DNA from: Planosporangium mesophilum
GTDB taxonomy: Bacteria; Actinomycetota; Actinomycetes; Mycobacteriales; Micromonosporaceae
Assembly (NCBI RefSeq): GCF_016863255.1
Contig: NZ_BOON01000018.1
Span: 179,086-243,085, forward strand
Direction: 5' to 3'
DNA: 64,000 nucleotides
The notes under the pieces are model-generated. The model made no database searches and had not been told where the DNA came from. It worked only from the letters and a program-made list of their open reading frames with translations. The first letter of the stretch is position 1; each line of letters begins with the position of its first letter. The position numbers were made by a program, and so were the translations under genes. Below, in pieces: positions 24,979-35,400 of this stretch.

Positions 24979-26576
24979 GCCGCCCCGATGCGGTCTGCCG
25001 GCGCGGCCTCAAGCCGGGCGGCGTGCTCGGCGTCGGGCAGGTCATCGACGCCTGCCACGGCCTCCATGCGGCTGTCGGTGTGCACCATGTCGGCCTCCAT
25101 CGACGACAGTTGGTGTTTGACCACGTACGAGCGGGTGCCGATCTTCCACAGGCCGACGCCTTGGCGCAGGTAGCGCAGTAGTTCGGTTTCGGTGTCGGTG
25201 GTGCCGAGGAATTCGCGGGCCTGATCGAGCGATCCGGTGGCCTGCCGGTAGGAGATCCGTACGCCGGTGTCCTCGATCAGGCCGCGCGCGATACGCACCT
25301 GCTCCGAGTCGGCCGCACCAGACGCCGACAGATCGGAAAACCGGTGGAACGCCAGCACGTTGCCGATACCGAGCGCACGGGCGATCTTGAGCTGTTCGCG
25401 CATCCGCCGAATCAACGACAGGTGCCGGGCGATCAACGCGAACTCGTCGTAGAAACACACCCGATGGGGGGCGTCGGGCTGGGACAGTTCCGCTTCCAGC
25501 CAGGACTGCGCACAGGCCACGGCCATCGCGGTCATCTGGTCCGACGACCGGATGGCGCGAAGGTCCAGGATCGCGCCGGGCTGGTCGAAGTCCAGCGCTG
25601 CGGCCGTTGACGAGGGCCCGTCGAAGACGCCGCCCAGCGCCCCAGAGATCAGCCGTTCCAGGGCCAGGCGCACCCGCCGGGAGTCGGCGACGAAGGCCGT
25701 CATCGGATAGTTCAGCGCGGCCAGCCGGCGCCGCCACCGGTCCGGCTGCCCCATCGCCTCCAGCACCGCGCTCAGCGTCGGTGTCGGCATCCGCTCAGGA
25801 CTCGTGCCGTCATCCGACCGGCTGGCCACGTCGACGGCATATTCGATCAGCGACCGTTCGGCCTCGGTCAGCGGCCCGCCGACCTGGATCTCCAGCAGGC
25901 CCTCCAGCAGCAGCAGCCGGCGCGCCCGCTGCATCTGCAGCCACTGCTGCACCGTCGAGCCCGGGTCGCGGCGCAGACCGGCCAGCGGGTTCATGCTCAC
26001 GCCAAGGCCGGGACCGACGCGTAGCGGCCGGATGCCGGCCAGCGCAGCGAGCGCGTCGTACTCGCCCTTGTAGTCGGTGACGTAGAACCGCACCCCGAAC
26101 GGCACACCCCGAAACGCCAGGCATTTGAGCAGCGAGGATTTGGCCGAGCCGATCTCGCCGGTCACCACCATGTTCGGCGACGAGATGACCTTCGCCCGGT
26201 ACAGCTCGTGCAGGCTGAACGTGAACGCCGACCGGGAATACACCTCGACGCCGACCAGCGGGCCGTCCACCGGCAGACCGGGGTCGGTCACGAACGGGTA
26301 CACGCTGGACAGCTGCGCCGACGTGGTCACCAGTGGCGGCAGCTGCAACCGCCAGAACACCCGGCCGGCGCCACGACCGAATCCGCCCCGCCGGTCTGCC
26401 CGCGGCGGGCCCAGGTAGCGCCGTGCCAGCCGCTCGAGGTCACGGCGCTCCCGGGCCAGGGCGGCGTCGGCGCGGGCGGCGTCGCGGGCCGCGGCCTGCA
26501 GCCTGATCCGCTCGGTCAGCGACCCCTCCCGGGACAGCCGCACGGTTGGCTTGTTGCCGGCGCTCACGCCAGCCAC
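24975..26576 (-). CDS. VirB4-like ATPase of the conjugation machine
   Basis: 533 residues. After a basic coiled N-terminus, the ATPase has Walker A GEIGSAKSS and Walker B RVCFYDEFAL, with the ISYRQATGSLDQAREFLG region near the end typical of VirB4/TraC proteins. It powers substrate transfer and pilus or channel assembly at the inner face of the membrane. The start overlaps the SCO6880-like gene by 13 bases and the end overlaps the coupling-protein gene by four. Confidence 0.88.
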   Translation of the reverse strand: MAGVSAGNKPTVRLSREGSLTERIRLQAAARDAARADAALARERRDLERLARRYLGPPRADRRGGFGRGAGRVFWRLQLPPLVTTSAQLSSVYPFVTDPGLPVDGPLVGVEVYSRSAFTFSLHELYRAKVISSPNMVVTGEIGSAKSSLLKCLAFRGVPFGVRFYVTDYKGEYDALAALAGIRPLRVGPGLGVSMNPLAGLRRDPGSTVQQWLQMQRARRLLLLEGLLEIQVGGPLTEAERSLIEYAVDVASRSDDGTSPERMPTPTLSAVLEAMGQPDRWRRRLAALNYPMTAFVADSRRVRLALERLISGALGGVFDGPSSTAAALDFDQPGAILDLRAIRSSDQMTAMAVACAQSWLEAELSQPDAPHRVCFYDEFALIARHLSLIRRMREQLKIARALGIGNVLAFHRFSDLSASGAADSEQVRIARGLIEDTGVRISYRQATGSLDQAREFLGTTDTETELLRYLRQGVGLWKIGTRSYVVKHQLSSMEADMVHTDSRMEAVAGVDDLPDAEHAARLEAAPADRIGAA

Positions 26577-28081
26577 CCCCGCATCGGTTTGAGTCCACGG
26601 GCCAGCGGCAGCGCGCCGGCGGCGAACGCCTGGTCCTGCTCGCCGTAGAGGGTCACGGTTTCGCAGCCGGCCCGGCCCAGAATCCGCTTGGCCGCCCGTA
26701 CGTCTCGCTTGAGCGCCGCCACGTCCTCGGCGGTCACGGTGACCAGGACCGCGTAGCGGTAGCGCACATGCCCGGCCGCCTGCTCGCGGTCGATCTGCTC
26801 CACCGCGCGGGCCTCGGCGGTCTCCCGCGCCGTACGGACCAGCCGCAGCTTGCGTTTGGTCACCTCGTCACCGGCGCGGGCGACCTTGTCTCGCCGTACG
26901 GCCAGCTGGGCCAGGGCCGCCGGGACCGGTTCGGCGACCAGCGTCACCGTGCGCCGGCTCGTGGTCGTGGCGTACAGCGGGGTCAGCCACGTCGCCCCGA
27001 CCCGTTGGCGTGGCATGTCCGTCACCCACAGCGTCTGGCTGACCCCGCTGTCATGCCGGTAGATCGACCAGCCCGTTTTCTCGGCCGCCGCTGGGCCGGC
27101 CAGGCCGGGCGACACCCCTTCGGGCACACCCGTGCTGGCGCCGTTGCCGGTGCTGCGCAGGTCGACCAGCTCCTGGTCGTCCGGGTCGAACTGGGTCCGC
27201 AGCACGGCGGCGTAGCCGCGCGGCGACAGCCACCCATGGCTGGTCAGTCCTGCTTCGACGACGGTGGCTTCGATCCCGGCGAGCTTGTCGACGACCACGG
27301 CGGCGATCGCCGCGTCGCCGCCGCCCGCCTCGGAGATCTCACCCGACAGCCGCGCGACGTCGAAACAGACCGCCAGGTACACGTCGTGGCGCTGGGCGGT
27401 CGGCGTTGCGGCCGCGGTCAGTTCCGCCAGCGACTGGTACGCCGCCGAGGTGGTGTCAACCGCCCGGTTGGCCAGGTAGCGCCGGGCCCGGTTGCTGGTG
27501 TCTGGCACGGCCCGTTCCGTCAGTGCCCACCGCGCCAGCCCGTACTCGCCGTACTCGGTGCCGAGAATGTTGAGCGCGTTGGCCCAATCCGCCAGCCGCC
27601 GGTTCTGCACGTCGGTGTCGGCCAGGACCAGGTGTTGGCCGGAGCAGCGCAGCGCCGCCGTGACGGTGCGCTCGGCGCGGTGATGCAGCAACCCGATCTC
27701 GGTGGTGCCGTCAGCGGCCACCCCGGTCAGCCACCGGTACCCGGCAGCAGCGCCGGGTAGATCCGGGTGCCCGGCGTGAGCCGCGGGCGCGAACACCGCG
27801 CCGCGGTAGCTGTCCTGCCCGGCCGCCGATTGCAGCAGTGCGCCGGCGGCGATGGGCAGCCAGTCGGTCAGCCGCCGCCCGCGGATACGTACCAATGCCA
27901 GCACGACCAGCAGCACCGCGACGGCGACCAAGCCAGCAGCCGGCCACCGGTTCTGGGCGACGAGGAGGTTCGCGGCGACGACGAACGCAATCACCGCCGC
28001 GACGACGCAGGCGACCTGCCCCCAGGTGAACCCCAGCACGGAGCCACGGGTTGACCGGGGCGGAAACTCGAACTGGCTCAT
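26564..28081 (-). CDS. SCO6880-like membrane protein of the conjugation machine
   Basis: 505 residues. The N-terminal PrgI-like section has two membrane helices (GQVACVVAAVIAFVVAANLLV and PAAGLVAVAVLLVVLALVRI). A large cytoplasmic domain follows, containing YRWLTGVAADGTTEIGLLHH and the repeated DVARLSGEISEAGG and VTAEDVAALKRDVRAAKRILG segments. Such proteins are found next to VirB4 in actinobacterial type IV systems and have a VirB4 N-domain-like fold without Walker motifs. ATG 28081 follows GAGGGGGAG. Confidence 0.85.
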   Translation of the reverse strand: MSQFEFPPRSTRGSVLGFTWGQVACVVAAVIAFVVAANLLVAQNRWPAAGLVAVAVLLVVLALVRIRGRRLTDWLPIAAGALLQSAAGQDSYRGAVFAPAAHAGHPDLPGAAAGYRWLTGVAADGTTEIGLLHHRAERTVTAALRCSGQHLVLADTDVQNRRLADWANALNILGTEYGEYGLARWALTERAVPDTSNRARRYLANRAVDTTSAAYQSLAELTAAATPTAQRHDVYLAVCFDVARLSGEISEAGGGDAAIAAVVVDKLAGIEATVVEAGLTSHGWLSPRGYAAVLRTQFDPDDQELVDLRSTGNGASTGVPEGVSPGLAGPAAAEKTGWSIYRHDSGVSQTLWVTDMPRQRVGATWLTPLYATTTSRRTVTLVAEPVPAALAQLAVRRDKVARAGDEVTKRKLRLVRTARETAEARAVEQIDREQAAGHVRYRYAVLVTVTAEDVAALKRDVRAAKRILGRAGCETVTLYGEQDQAFAAGALPLARGLKPMRGWLA

Positions 28082-28098
28082 GGTGTCTGCTCCCCCTC

Positions 28099-30276
28099 TC
28101 AGACCGGCGGCACCGGCGGGATGCCAGCCCCAGCACCGCTGCTCGCCGCCTCGCCGGTCGCTCCTGCACCGCCGTCGGCAGGGCCGGAGCTCTGCTGGTC
28201 GCCGGCCATCTGCGCCGCTGAGTGCTGCGGCGTGCCACTCGTGCCAGCAGCGCCCGGCCCGCCGCCGGAACCCGCGCCGCTTGGCACACCAGGTGCACCC
28301 GTGGCGCCCGGCGTTGACGCCTCGCCGCCGGCCCCCGCGTCGGCATCGGCTCCCGGCGGGATGACATGTGCGCCCTCGACGCCGGCCCGGGAGGCGTCCG
28401 CCCCCGCCCCGATGGCTTCTGCTTCGTCGGCGTTCGGCCGACCACCGTCGTCGGTCGCGGCCTCGGTCTGCTCGTCGCCACTCGCCTGCGCACTGCCGCC
28501 AGGGCCCCGCGGCGGCTGCCCGACCCGCTCACCGCCAGCGCCCGCGCGCACCGCTTCCGCCATGTCACGGCCGGTCCCCTGCGACAGGCCCGCCGCTGCG
28601 AGCAGCGGTTCACCGGGAACGGCGGCCAGATCGGCCATGTTTGCGTTCATCAGCAAGGCGGCCGGGCCGCCGCCGCTACCGCCGAAACCGCCGCCGACCG
28701 CACCGGTACCGATGGCATGCCCTGCCGCGGCGAGCACCCGGCCCGCGTGGATGTCGGACAGGTAGCCGTCCCACAGGGTCGTCAGGCGCAGCAACACCAC
28801 CGGCGCCGCGACCATCAGCCAGATGATCAACAGGGCTTGCAGGCAGGTCATGAGGTTGTCGGACTCATACACCGCCCGCGACCCATAGATCCACAACGCG
28901 GCGACGAAGAACTTCGAGCTCGCCAGGGCGTTCACGGTCCAGAACCACCGTCTGCCCCAGGCCCGGGTCTCCGGCATGACTTGCCCGCTCATCGCCATCA
29001 CGCCGAATAGCGCCGCACCGACCGCGAGCAGGGACCGAAACAGCAGCGTGATGAACAAAAGCACCAGCCCGATCACCGCCAGACCAGCGACCATCAGCGC
29101 CACGACCGCTGTCCCCGCACCACCCGACAGCGCGGTGATCGCCTTCACCCACCGGCCTGGATCCCAGTTCGAGCCAGGATTCGCCTCGATGAGCGCGACC
29201 GCGGCTTCGTCCCAGGCACGGGTGATGGTCCAGGCGATACCGCCGGCCAGACCGATGCCCAGGATCGCGCGCACCAGTCCGCCGACTGTCGACATCGGAC
29301 CCGGGCCGTTCAGTCGCAGGCCGTTGATGATCGCCGACACGAGGAAGAAGACCAGGACCAGGAACACCATCACGCCGGCCAACTGGTTGTAGACGGTGTA
29401 GAACGGCGCGTCCGGGGTGGGCACGGTCGCCGTCGTGAACACGAGCTTCGCGAGCTGGTCGAGCATCCAGACCATCGCCTGTACGACCATGTCGACCAGG
29501 CCCTGAATACCGGAGCGGATGCCAGCGGCAAGGGCGTCTTGGGCCGCTTGACTGACCTGGCACGAGACGTTCGCCGCGCCGCAGTCGCTACCGCCGGGCT
29601 GGCTCGGTACATACGCCTTGGACAGCAAGAAGCTCTGCAGCGCTACGCAGCGATCGCGTTTGGCGTTCCAGGCCCACCCGTTCGTGGGGTCGTGCTGCGC
29701 CCGCTGCGCGAACGTGTCGCAGTGCACAACAGGGCCGTCCGGCTTGCCCGCGTGCAGGACCGACGGCGTGTTGTCCGGCGGCGGGCTGGACAACGTCAAC
29801 GACGCCGCGTCGCAGCCGGTCCTGTCTTCAGAGCTCTCAGCCCGGCTGCACACCGTCAGCCACTGCGGCGTCCCACTGCTAGCGGCGCCGCTGTAGACCG
29901 CCCAGGCGAAACACCAGCCCACCTGATCGGGCGCAGGGGCCTGCGTGCAGCTACTGCTAGGGGCAGGGCTTGCCGACGGGGCAGGTCCCGACGGTGGTGG
30001 CCCAGGGGCAGGCGTCGGATCGGCCCACGCCGCGCTCGCGGCCGCCATCACAAGCACCAACGCGCACAGGGCAGCAACGACCGCCCGCATGAGGGTCGTT
30101 TTTGCAGCTGGCCCGCCCACTAGCCGGATGGGCTGCGGGGCCGGCCATGTGCTGATCGCCTCTGTCACAGGCGTCCGTCCCCGCCGGCCCGCCCCGCCGA
30201 CCGCGTCATGTGGCGCTGCCGACACCCGCATGTCGGTGCGAACGGTCAACGACTCGCCGCGCGTTCTCATCGCCAT
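28099..30276 (-). CDS. TrbL/VirB6-like polytopic membrane protein
   Basis: 725 residues. An N-terminal hydrophobic segment (LMRAVVAALCALVLVMAAASAAWA) is probably a signal peptide. A periplasm-facing region follows (cysteines in CTQAP, CDTFAQRA). At least six membrane helices run from LDQLAKLVFTT to MTCLQALLIIWLMVAAPVVLLRL. The last 230 residues are Gly/Ala/Pro-rich and disordered. TrbL/VirB6 proteins form the inner-membrane channel. The start overlaps the preceding stop in TGATG. Confidence 0.82.
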   Translation of the reverse strand: MAMRTRGESLTVRTDMRVSAAPHDAVGGAGRRGRTPVTEAISTWPAPQPIRLVGGPAAKTTLMRAVVAALCALVLVMAAASAAWADPTPAPGPPPSGPAPSASPAPSSSCTQAPAPDQVGWCFAWAVYSGAASSGTPQWLTVCSRAESSEDRTGCDAASLTLSSPPPDNTPSVLHAGKPDGPVVHCDTFAQRAQHDPTNGWAWNAKRDRCVALQSFLLSKAYVPSQPGGSDCGAANVSCQVSQAAQDALAAGIRSGIQGLVDMVVQAMVWMLDQLAKLVFTTATVPTPDAPFYTVYNQLAGVMVFLVLVFFLVSAIINGLRLNGPGPMSTVGGLVRAILGIGLAGGIAWTITRAWDEAAVALIEANPGSNWDPGRWVKAITALSGGAGTAVVALMVAGLAVIGLVLLFITLLFRSLLAVGAALFGVMAMSGQVMPETRAWGRRWFWTVNALASSKFFVAALWIYGSRAVYESDNLMTCLQALLIIWLMVAAPVVLLRLTTLWDGYLSDIHAGRVLAAAGHAIGTGAVGGGFGGSGGGPAALLMNANMADLAAVPGEPLLAAAGLSQGTGRDMAEAVRAGAGGERVGQPPRGPGGSAQASGDEQTEAATDDGGRPNADEAEAIGAGADASRAGVEGAHVIPPGADADAGAGGEASTPGATGAPGVPSGAGSGGGPGAAGTSGTPQHSAAQMAGDQQSSGPADGGAGATGEAASSGAGAGIPPVPPV

Positions 30277-30641
30277 CACTGCCTCAGCAGGAAACTGACG
30301 ATCGTCGTCGCCGAGCCGACGATGAGCGCGACCAGACCGGCCTTCCACATCATCGACTTCCCGCGATCGGAGATGATGTGCGCGCCGAAAATCGGGCCCA
30401 CGCCGAACGCAATGGCGCCGCTGACCAGACCGGCGATGGCGGCCACAACGCCCAAAAACATGCAGGCGTTGACGATCGTGTAAAACAGTCCGGACTTCGG
30501 CACCGCGCTCGGGTCGGGCTTGATCTTTTCCCAGTCGAACCCGCCACCAGGGGTTGGGGCTGGCGTCGGATCGGCCACCGGACGCACAACGCGCGCCGTC
30601 AGCACAGCCGCGAGCCACGCCCCCGTGTAGGCCGTCATCAC
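30276..30641 (-). CDS. small two-helix membrane protein, possible VirB2-like subunit
   Basis: 121 residues with two membrane helices (IVNACMFLGVVAAIAGLVSGAIAFGVGP and AGLVALIVGSATTIVSFLL) joined by a short charged loop. A small protein before the VirB6-like gene fits the position of a VirB2 or DUF6112-like subunit. The assignment rests on topology and context, not on a recognised signature. Overlaps are ATGA on one side and TGATG on the other. Confidence 0.68.
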   Translation of the reverse strand: MMTAYTGAWLAAVLTARVVRPVADPTPAPTPGGGFDWEKIKPDPSAVPKSGLFYTIVNACMFLGVVAAIAGLVSGAIAFGVGPIFGAHIISDRGKSMMWKAGLVALIVGSATTIVSFLLRQ

Positions 30642-31942
30642 GCCGTTCCCTCCTCCAGGGTCAGGTCACGCACCGCCTGCTCCCATCGCTGCGGTGGGTC
30701 GACGACCGTCGCCGCCGCCACCGGATCGCACGGGCAACGGCGCAGCACCGCGTCGGCGAGCTCAACCAGCGCCCGCCGGCTCGCCCGGCCCAGCGACCGC
30801 ACATCGATCGGGTCCGGCTGGGCCAGCGCCCGGTCATAAGGCAGGCTCAACACCTCACCCGCCGTGTCACCGGCCTGCCGCATCGCGGCCCGGACGTCGC
30901 ACCCGGGACGTGGTGATGTCGCCACGACCGCGAGAACACTGCGGTCCGCTGCCTCAGCAAGGCCGACACCGCGCAGTCGAGCCAGCAGCCGCATGCTGTG
31001 CTGCAGGGAGTCACGGCTGGCCCGCGCCACCAGCACCGGTACGGCCGACGCGCCGAGCACCTGCCAAACCTGGCGGGTATCGGCCGTCGGCAGATCCAGC
31101 AGCAACAGCGGGTACAGCGTCCGTACGTGATCAACGAACGGCACCGTCTCGCCGACCGTCGGCGGATGCCGAACTGCGCTCAATTCGACCTCGCCGACCA
31201 GAGTCCACAGCCCGGTCGGGCCGAGTTGCGCCAGCCGTTGCACCTGTAGGCGGTCGGTCAGCAGCGCCATGTCACGGACCGCGTCCCAGACCGTGGCCGC
31301 GTTGCGGCGTCCCACCCGATGCACCAGACCACCCCAGGCTCGCGCGGACACGTCCACCGCAAGGACCGGCTGCGGGCAGGCCAACGCCAGAAGGCCACCG
31401 AGCGCGGCGACTACCGTCGAGCGGCCCACACCGCCGTCAGCCGACGACACGGCAAGCACCGGACAACCGGGTCGCACGGACGCCGCGCGCAGCCACACCC
31501 GCTCAACCCGCGACCCGCGAAAACCCCGCGGCAGCGTCCTCGGCGCCCGCACATGGGCAGGAAACTGGCTGGTCCAAATCTGGTTGTCATCGGCGGGTGT
31601 AGCGGGATGCGCTTCGTGCCAGGAGGGCTCCATGGACCCCTGCGGGTCGACGGTCGGGACCAGGAGGCCGTGACCATTACGAAGCATTGCCGTCGCCGGC
31701 GATGTGATCGGGCCGCCCGTGCCGGATGCCAGGGAAGGTTCGACCTCCGGCACGGACGACCCCGCCGCGGGCGCGGCCATCACCACGCCGCCCCACCCCG
31801 TGCCCCCCACTGCGGTGTAGCCAGGCGGCGTGGTGGATCTGCGCCCGCCCGTTCCCCGCCGCCACGATCCCCCCGGCCGGCTCACAGCCGGGCTTCGCGT
31901 GTCGAGGAACGATTCATTCACCTGCCCGACGATGCCGCCCAC
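30638..31942 (-). CDS. ParA/MinD-like ATPase of the conjugation operon
   Basis: Up to 434 residues. A disordered N-terminus of about 170 residues leads to an SRP/MinD/ParA-fold domain. The P-loop CPVLAVSSADGGVGRSTVVAALG replaces both lysines of the usual KGGxGKT. Switch-like LLDLPTADT follows. It may localise the transfer machine or partition the element. It appears to be the first gene of the operon. The start is uncertain: GTG 31942 lies only 11 bases from a regulatory motif copy, and ATG 31780 is an alternative. Confidence 0.78.
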   Translation of the reverse strand: MGGIVGQVNESFLDTRSPAVSRPGGSWRRGTGGRRSTTPPGYTAVGGTGWGGVVMAAPAAGSSVPEVEPSLASGTGGPITSPATAMLRNGHGLLVPTVDPQGSMEPSWHEAHPATPADDNQIWTSQFPAHVRAPRTLPRGFRGSRVERVWLRAASVRPGCPVLAVSSADGGVGRSTVVAALGGLLALACPQPVLAVDVSARAWGGLVHRVGRRNAATVWDAVRDMALLTDRLQVQRLAQLGPTGLWTLVGEVELSAVRHPPTVGETVPFVDHVRTLYPLLLLDLPTADTRQVWQVLGASAVPVLVARASRDSLQHSMRLLARLRGVGLAEAADRSVLAVVATSPRPGCDVRAAMRQAGDTAGEVLSLPYDRALAQPDPIDVRSLGRASRRALVELADAVLRRCPCDPVAAATVVDPPQRWEQAVRDLTLEEGTA

Positions 31943-31953
31943 GGAAAGGCGCA

Positions 31954-31975
31954 GGAAGTTGACGGGGGTTAACGC
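31954..31975. repeat. element-wide regulatory motif, copy 2
   Basis: Contains GTTGACGGGGGTTAACGC, identical over 22 bases to 44361-44382. It sits directly at the head of the 11-gene conjugation operon and is a candidate operator or promoter for it. GTTGAC and GTTAAC form a spaced direct repeat. Confidence 0.6.
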
Positions 31976-32489
31976 GCTCGCTGCGGCGCTGCATACCCGC
32001 AGGTGCAGGGGACAGTGAGTAGTTGATCACTGCGGCCGATATTGCCGGGCCCGGACGGTGGACCTGGTGGTGTAAGACGTTGGGTCAGGAGTTTGACCTT
32101 GCCACTCTGCCAGGGACGCCAACCTCGGACCCGCGGCCTGGACTACTTGGGCGTCGCGACAGAGCTCTCCTTAGGCCCGCGCGGTTCAGTTTCGCGTCAG
32201 GTGGTCGGGCTGGACTCGCCATCTACTCGCCTGGTGAGCGTTGGCCGCATCGGACTGTGGTTAGTCGTCCACATGGGTCGGATCGAGCGCGGCATATCGG
32301 GCAGGAACCGTCTTGCAACCGATTAACACCCTCTGAGCTGCTGTTTCTTCATTTGTCATGCAAGGGGGAAGGTCTCTAAGGTGGCCGCTCACCGGCCTCC
32401 CTGTCTGGCGTGGCCGATTGTTCGTGCCATTCGTTACGGGGGATTGGCCTTTGTCTGCTCAATGGCGTACGCGCCTGTCACTTCGAACC
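31976..32489. other. intergenic region between conjugation operon and rhs gene
   Basis: About 500 bases with no recognisable separate gene. It probably carries the divergent promoters for the leftward operon and the rightward rhs gene. The rhs frame itself is open from 32358 but without a convincing start. Confidence 0.45.
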
Positions 32490-35400
32490 ATGTCGCGGTT
32501 GTGGTCCGTGGCGTGGCTCATCGCGATCGCTCTGGTCGCTTCACTGCTCGAGGCACCGGCCCTGCCGACGCCGGCCGCGGCAGCACCGAAGCCGAGCAAG
32601 ACCAGGGACGAATGCCGCAGTCTTCAGCGTCCGGACCGGGCGTCGGCGGCAATGGCGGCGCGGCTGTGCGGCAAGCGCGTCGAGGTCACCGGTTTGGTTT
32701 CGGAAACCGACCAGGTGTTCGCCAACGCCAACGGCACGTTCACCGTTGAACACCGGTACCGGCCGGTGCGGGTGAACCGTGCCGGCAAGTGGTTTCCGGT
32801 CGACACCACCCTGCAGCGGGACAATGCCGGCCGGATTGTGCCGGCAGCGGCGAGTGCGGACATGAGCTTCTCCAGCGGCGGCGCGGGCCCGCTGGTCACC
32901 CTGCGCCGTGACGGCGCGGAAGTATCGCTGTCGTCCCCGTTCGGCGGACTGCCCGTACCGACGCTGGCTGCCAACACGGCCACCTACAGCGAGGTTCTGC
33001 CGGGCGTGGATCTGGTGCTGTCGGCAGACGTGGATGGCTACACCGAGCGGCTGGTGATCAAGAACCGGCAGGCGGGTGCACAGAAGGCGCTCGCAAAGTT
33101 GGACTTCCCCGTTGCGGGTAAGGGTGCCAGCGTCAAGACCGACGCCCACGGCAACCTGTCCGTGGTGGATGCCAAGGGGCAAGCGCTGTTCGTCGGCTCG
33201 ACTCCGCTGATGTGGGACGCCACCGCGGGCCAGGCGGGCAAATCAAAAGCCGGCAACAAGGGCAAGTCTGGCCCGCGCCACAAGACGATGAAGACGTCCG
33301 CGACCGCCGGGGCGGTGTCGGTGCTGCCCGACCAGGGCATGCTGGCCGACCCGGCCACCGTCTACCCGGTGACCATCGACCCGGAGCTGACCGCCAACCG
33401 TGGCGGCTGGGGGCTGGTGGACTCGGCCACCCCGGACACTCACTATTGGAACGTCACCAACGACATCGAGGCCGGCACCTGGAATGACGGAGTCGACCGG
33501 GTCCGGTCCTACCTCACGATGAACGCCGGCTCGGCGCTGGCCGGAGCCCATGTGCTGTCGGCGACGCTCAACCTGTACGAGAAGTGGGCGCCGTCGTGCG
33601 ACCCGCGGGCGGTCGAGGTCCACGAGTCCAACGGTGCGGTCGACGCGAACCTGACCTGGAACACCCAGCCCGGGGTAGGCGCACTTCAGCAGTCGGTGTC
33701 CACGGCCAAGGGCTTCTCGCCCGACGGCATCGGCGGTGCCTCGTCCTGCCCCGCCGGTACCGTCGGCTTCGACGTCACCGCAGCGACGCAGAAGGCCGCC
33801 AACCAGGGTTCGTCGGCGGTGACACTGGTGGTGACCGCGGCTGACGAGACCGACACCAACTCGTGGAAGCAGTTCGACAACAACCCCACCCTGACCATCA
33901 CCACCAACTCGATTCCGCAGCAGCCGACCACCGCGTCAACGACCCCGGCGGTCGCCTGCGCCACCGGCGACGCCCGGCCCTACATCGGCTCGACCACCCC
34001 CCAGCTCCAGGTCACCACCGGTGACGCCGAGGGCAGCCCGCTGACCACCACGTTCGAGTGGTTCGTCGCCGGCGGCTCGAAGATCGGCCAGGCCTCGGCC
34101 AGCCGGATGGCGGGTTCACCGGTCCTGGTCACCGTGCCAGCCGGCGCATTCGCCGACGGCGGCACCTACGCGTGGCGGGCGGCCAGCAACGACGGCATGG
34201 ACACCGGCCCGTGGTCGCCGTGGTGCGAATTCGCCGTCGACGTCACTGCACCGACCACCGCGCCCGACGTGTCGTCGAACACGTACCGCAAGGACACATG
34301 GAGCGGCGCCGCGGACACCGCTGGAACGTTCGACCTGGGCGGCGCCGGCATTACCGACGTCACCTCCTACCTGTACGGACTTGACACCAACCCGCCCACC
34401 ACCAGCGTCAACGCCACCGGACTCGGCGGGACCGCCAGCGTGTCGATCACCCCGCCGTCCGACGGCCCGCACGTTCTGTACGTGCAGTCGGTCGACCGTG
34501 CCGGCAACGCCTCCCCGACCACCGCCTACCACTTCAACGTCGGCGTCGGCGCCCCCATCGCACCGGCCGACGGCGACACCGTCGCTGGCAAGATCAAGCT
34601 CAGTGGCGTCGCGCAGCCCGGCACCACCAGCATCACCTACCAGTGGCGGCGCGCCGAAACGGACGCCTGGACCGCCATCCCCGCCTCCGATGTCACCGTC
34701 GCATCCGGCGGCGCGGCCGTCAGCTGGCCGCTGAGCACGACCGGCAATGGCGCCTTCCCGGACCTGATCTGGAACATCGAATCCACCCTGGCCGCCGCCG
34801 ATGCCCAGCGGATCCCTCGTGACGGGCCGCTGCAGATCCGCGCCACATTCGCCAACCCGGCTGGCGCCGCGAGCAGCCCGGTAAAGATCACGTTTGACCG
34901 CAACCAGGCCAGCGCTGCTGTGACCCAGGTCGGGCCGGGAAGCGTCAACGCAGTCACCGGTAACTACACCGTCTCCAGTTCGGACGTCTCCGCGGGGTCC
35001 GGCCTCGGCGTGGGCCGCACGTTCAACACCCGCCGCGCCACCGCCACGGACACCGCCAACATGTTCGGCCCCGGCTGGGTGTCCAGCGTGTCGGTCGCCG
35101 GTAGCAGCGCGCCCTACACCGAACTGACCGTGGTCGGTAGCCTCGTGCAGGTCGGCCTGCCCGACGGCACCACCCTCGGCTTCACCGCCAAGGCGACCAC
35201 CGCCACCGGCACGACCTTCACTTCCCCGACCGGCCAGGACGACCTCCAGCTCACCTATGCGAGCGCCAACGACACCTACACCCTGAGCAAGACTGGCGAC
35301 GCAACCGTCATCTTCACCCACCTGGCCACCGTCGACGTCGGCAGTTACCAGCCGACCGCCGTCACCCCCGCCGGATCCAGCACGTCCGCGACCTACGCGT

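Noticed and set aside
22862..25045. 727-codon open frame on the minus strand overlapping the coupling-protein gene
   Set aside because: Its translation is Arg/Ala/Gly-rich low complexity with no domains, while the other frame gives a clear coupling protein. It is a high-GC shadow.
32358..32489. 44-residue N-terminal extension of the RHS protein
   Set aside because: It would put a long arginine-containing segment before a perfect signal peptide. I could not find a ribosome binding site for it, though it cannot be excluded.
34116..35321. 401-codon minus-strand frame inside the rhs gene
   Set aside because: Gly/Val/Asp-rich antisense artefact of the repeat-rich RHS coding sequence.
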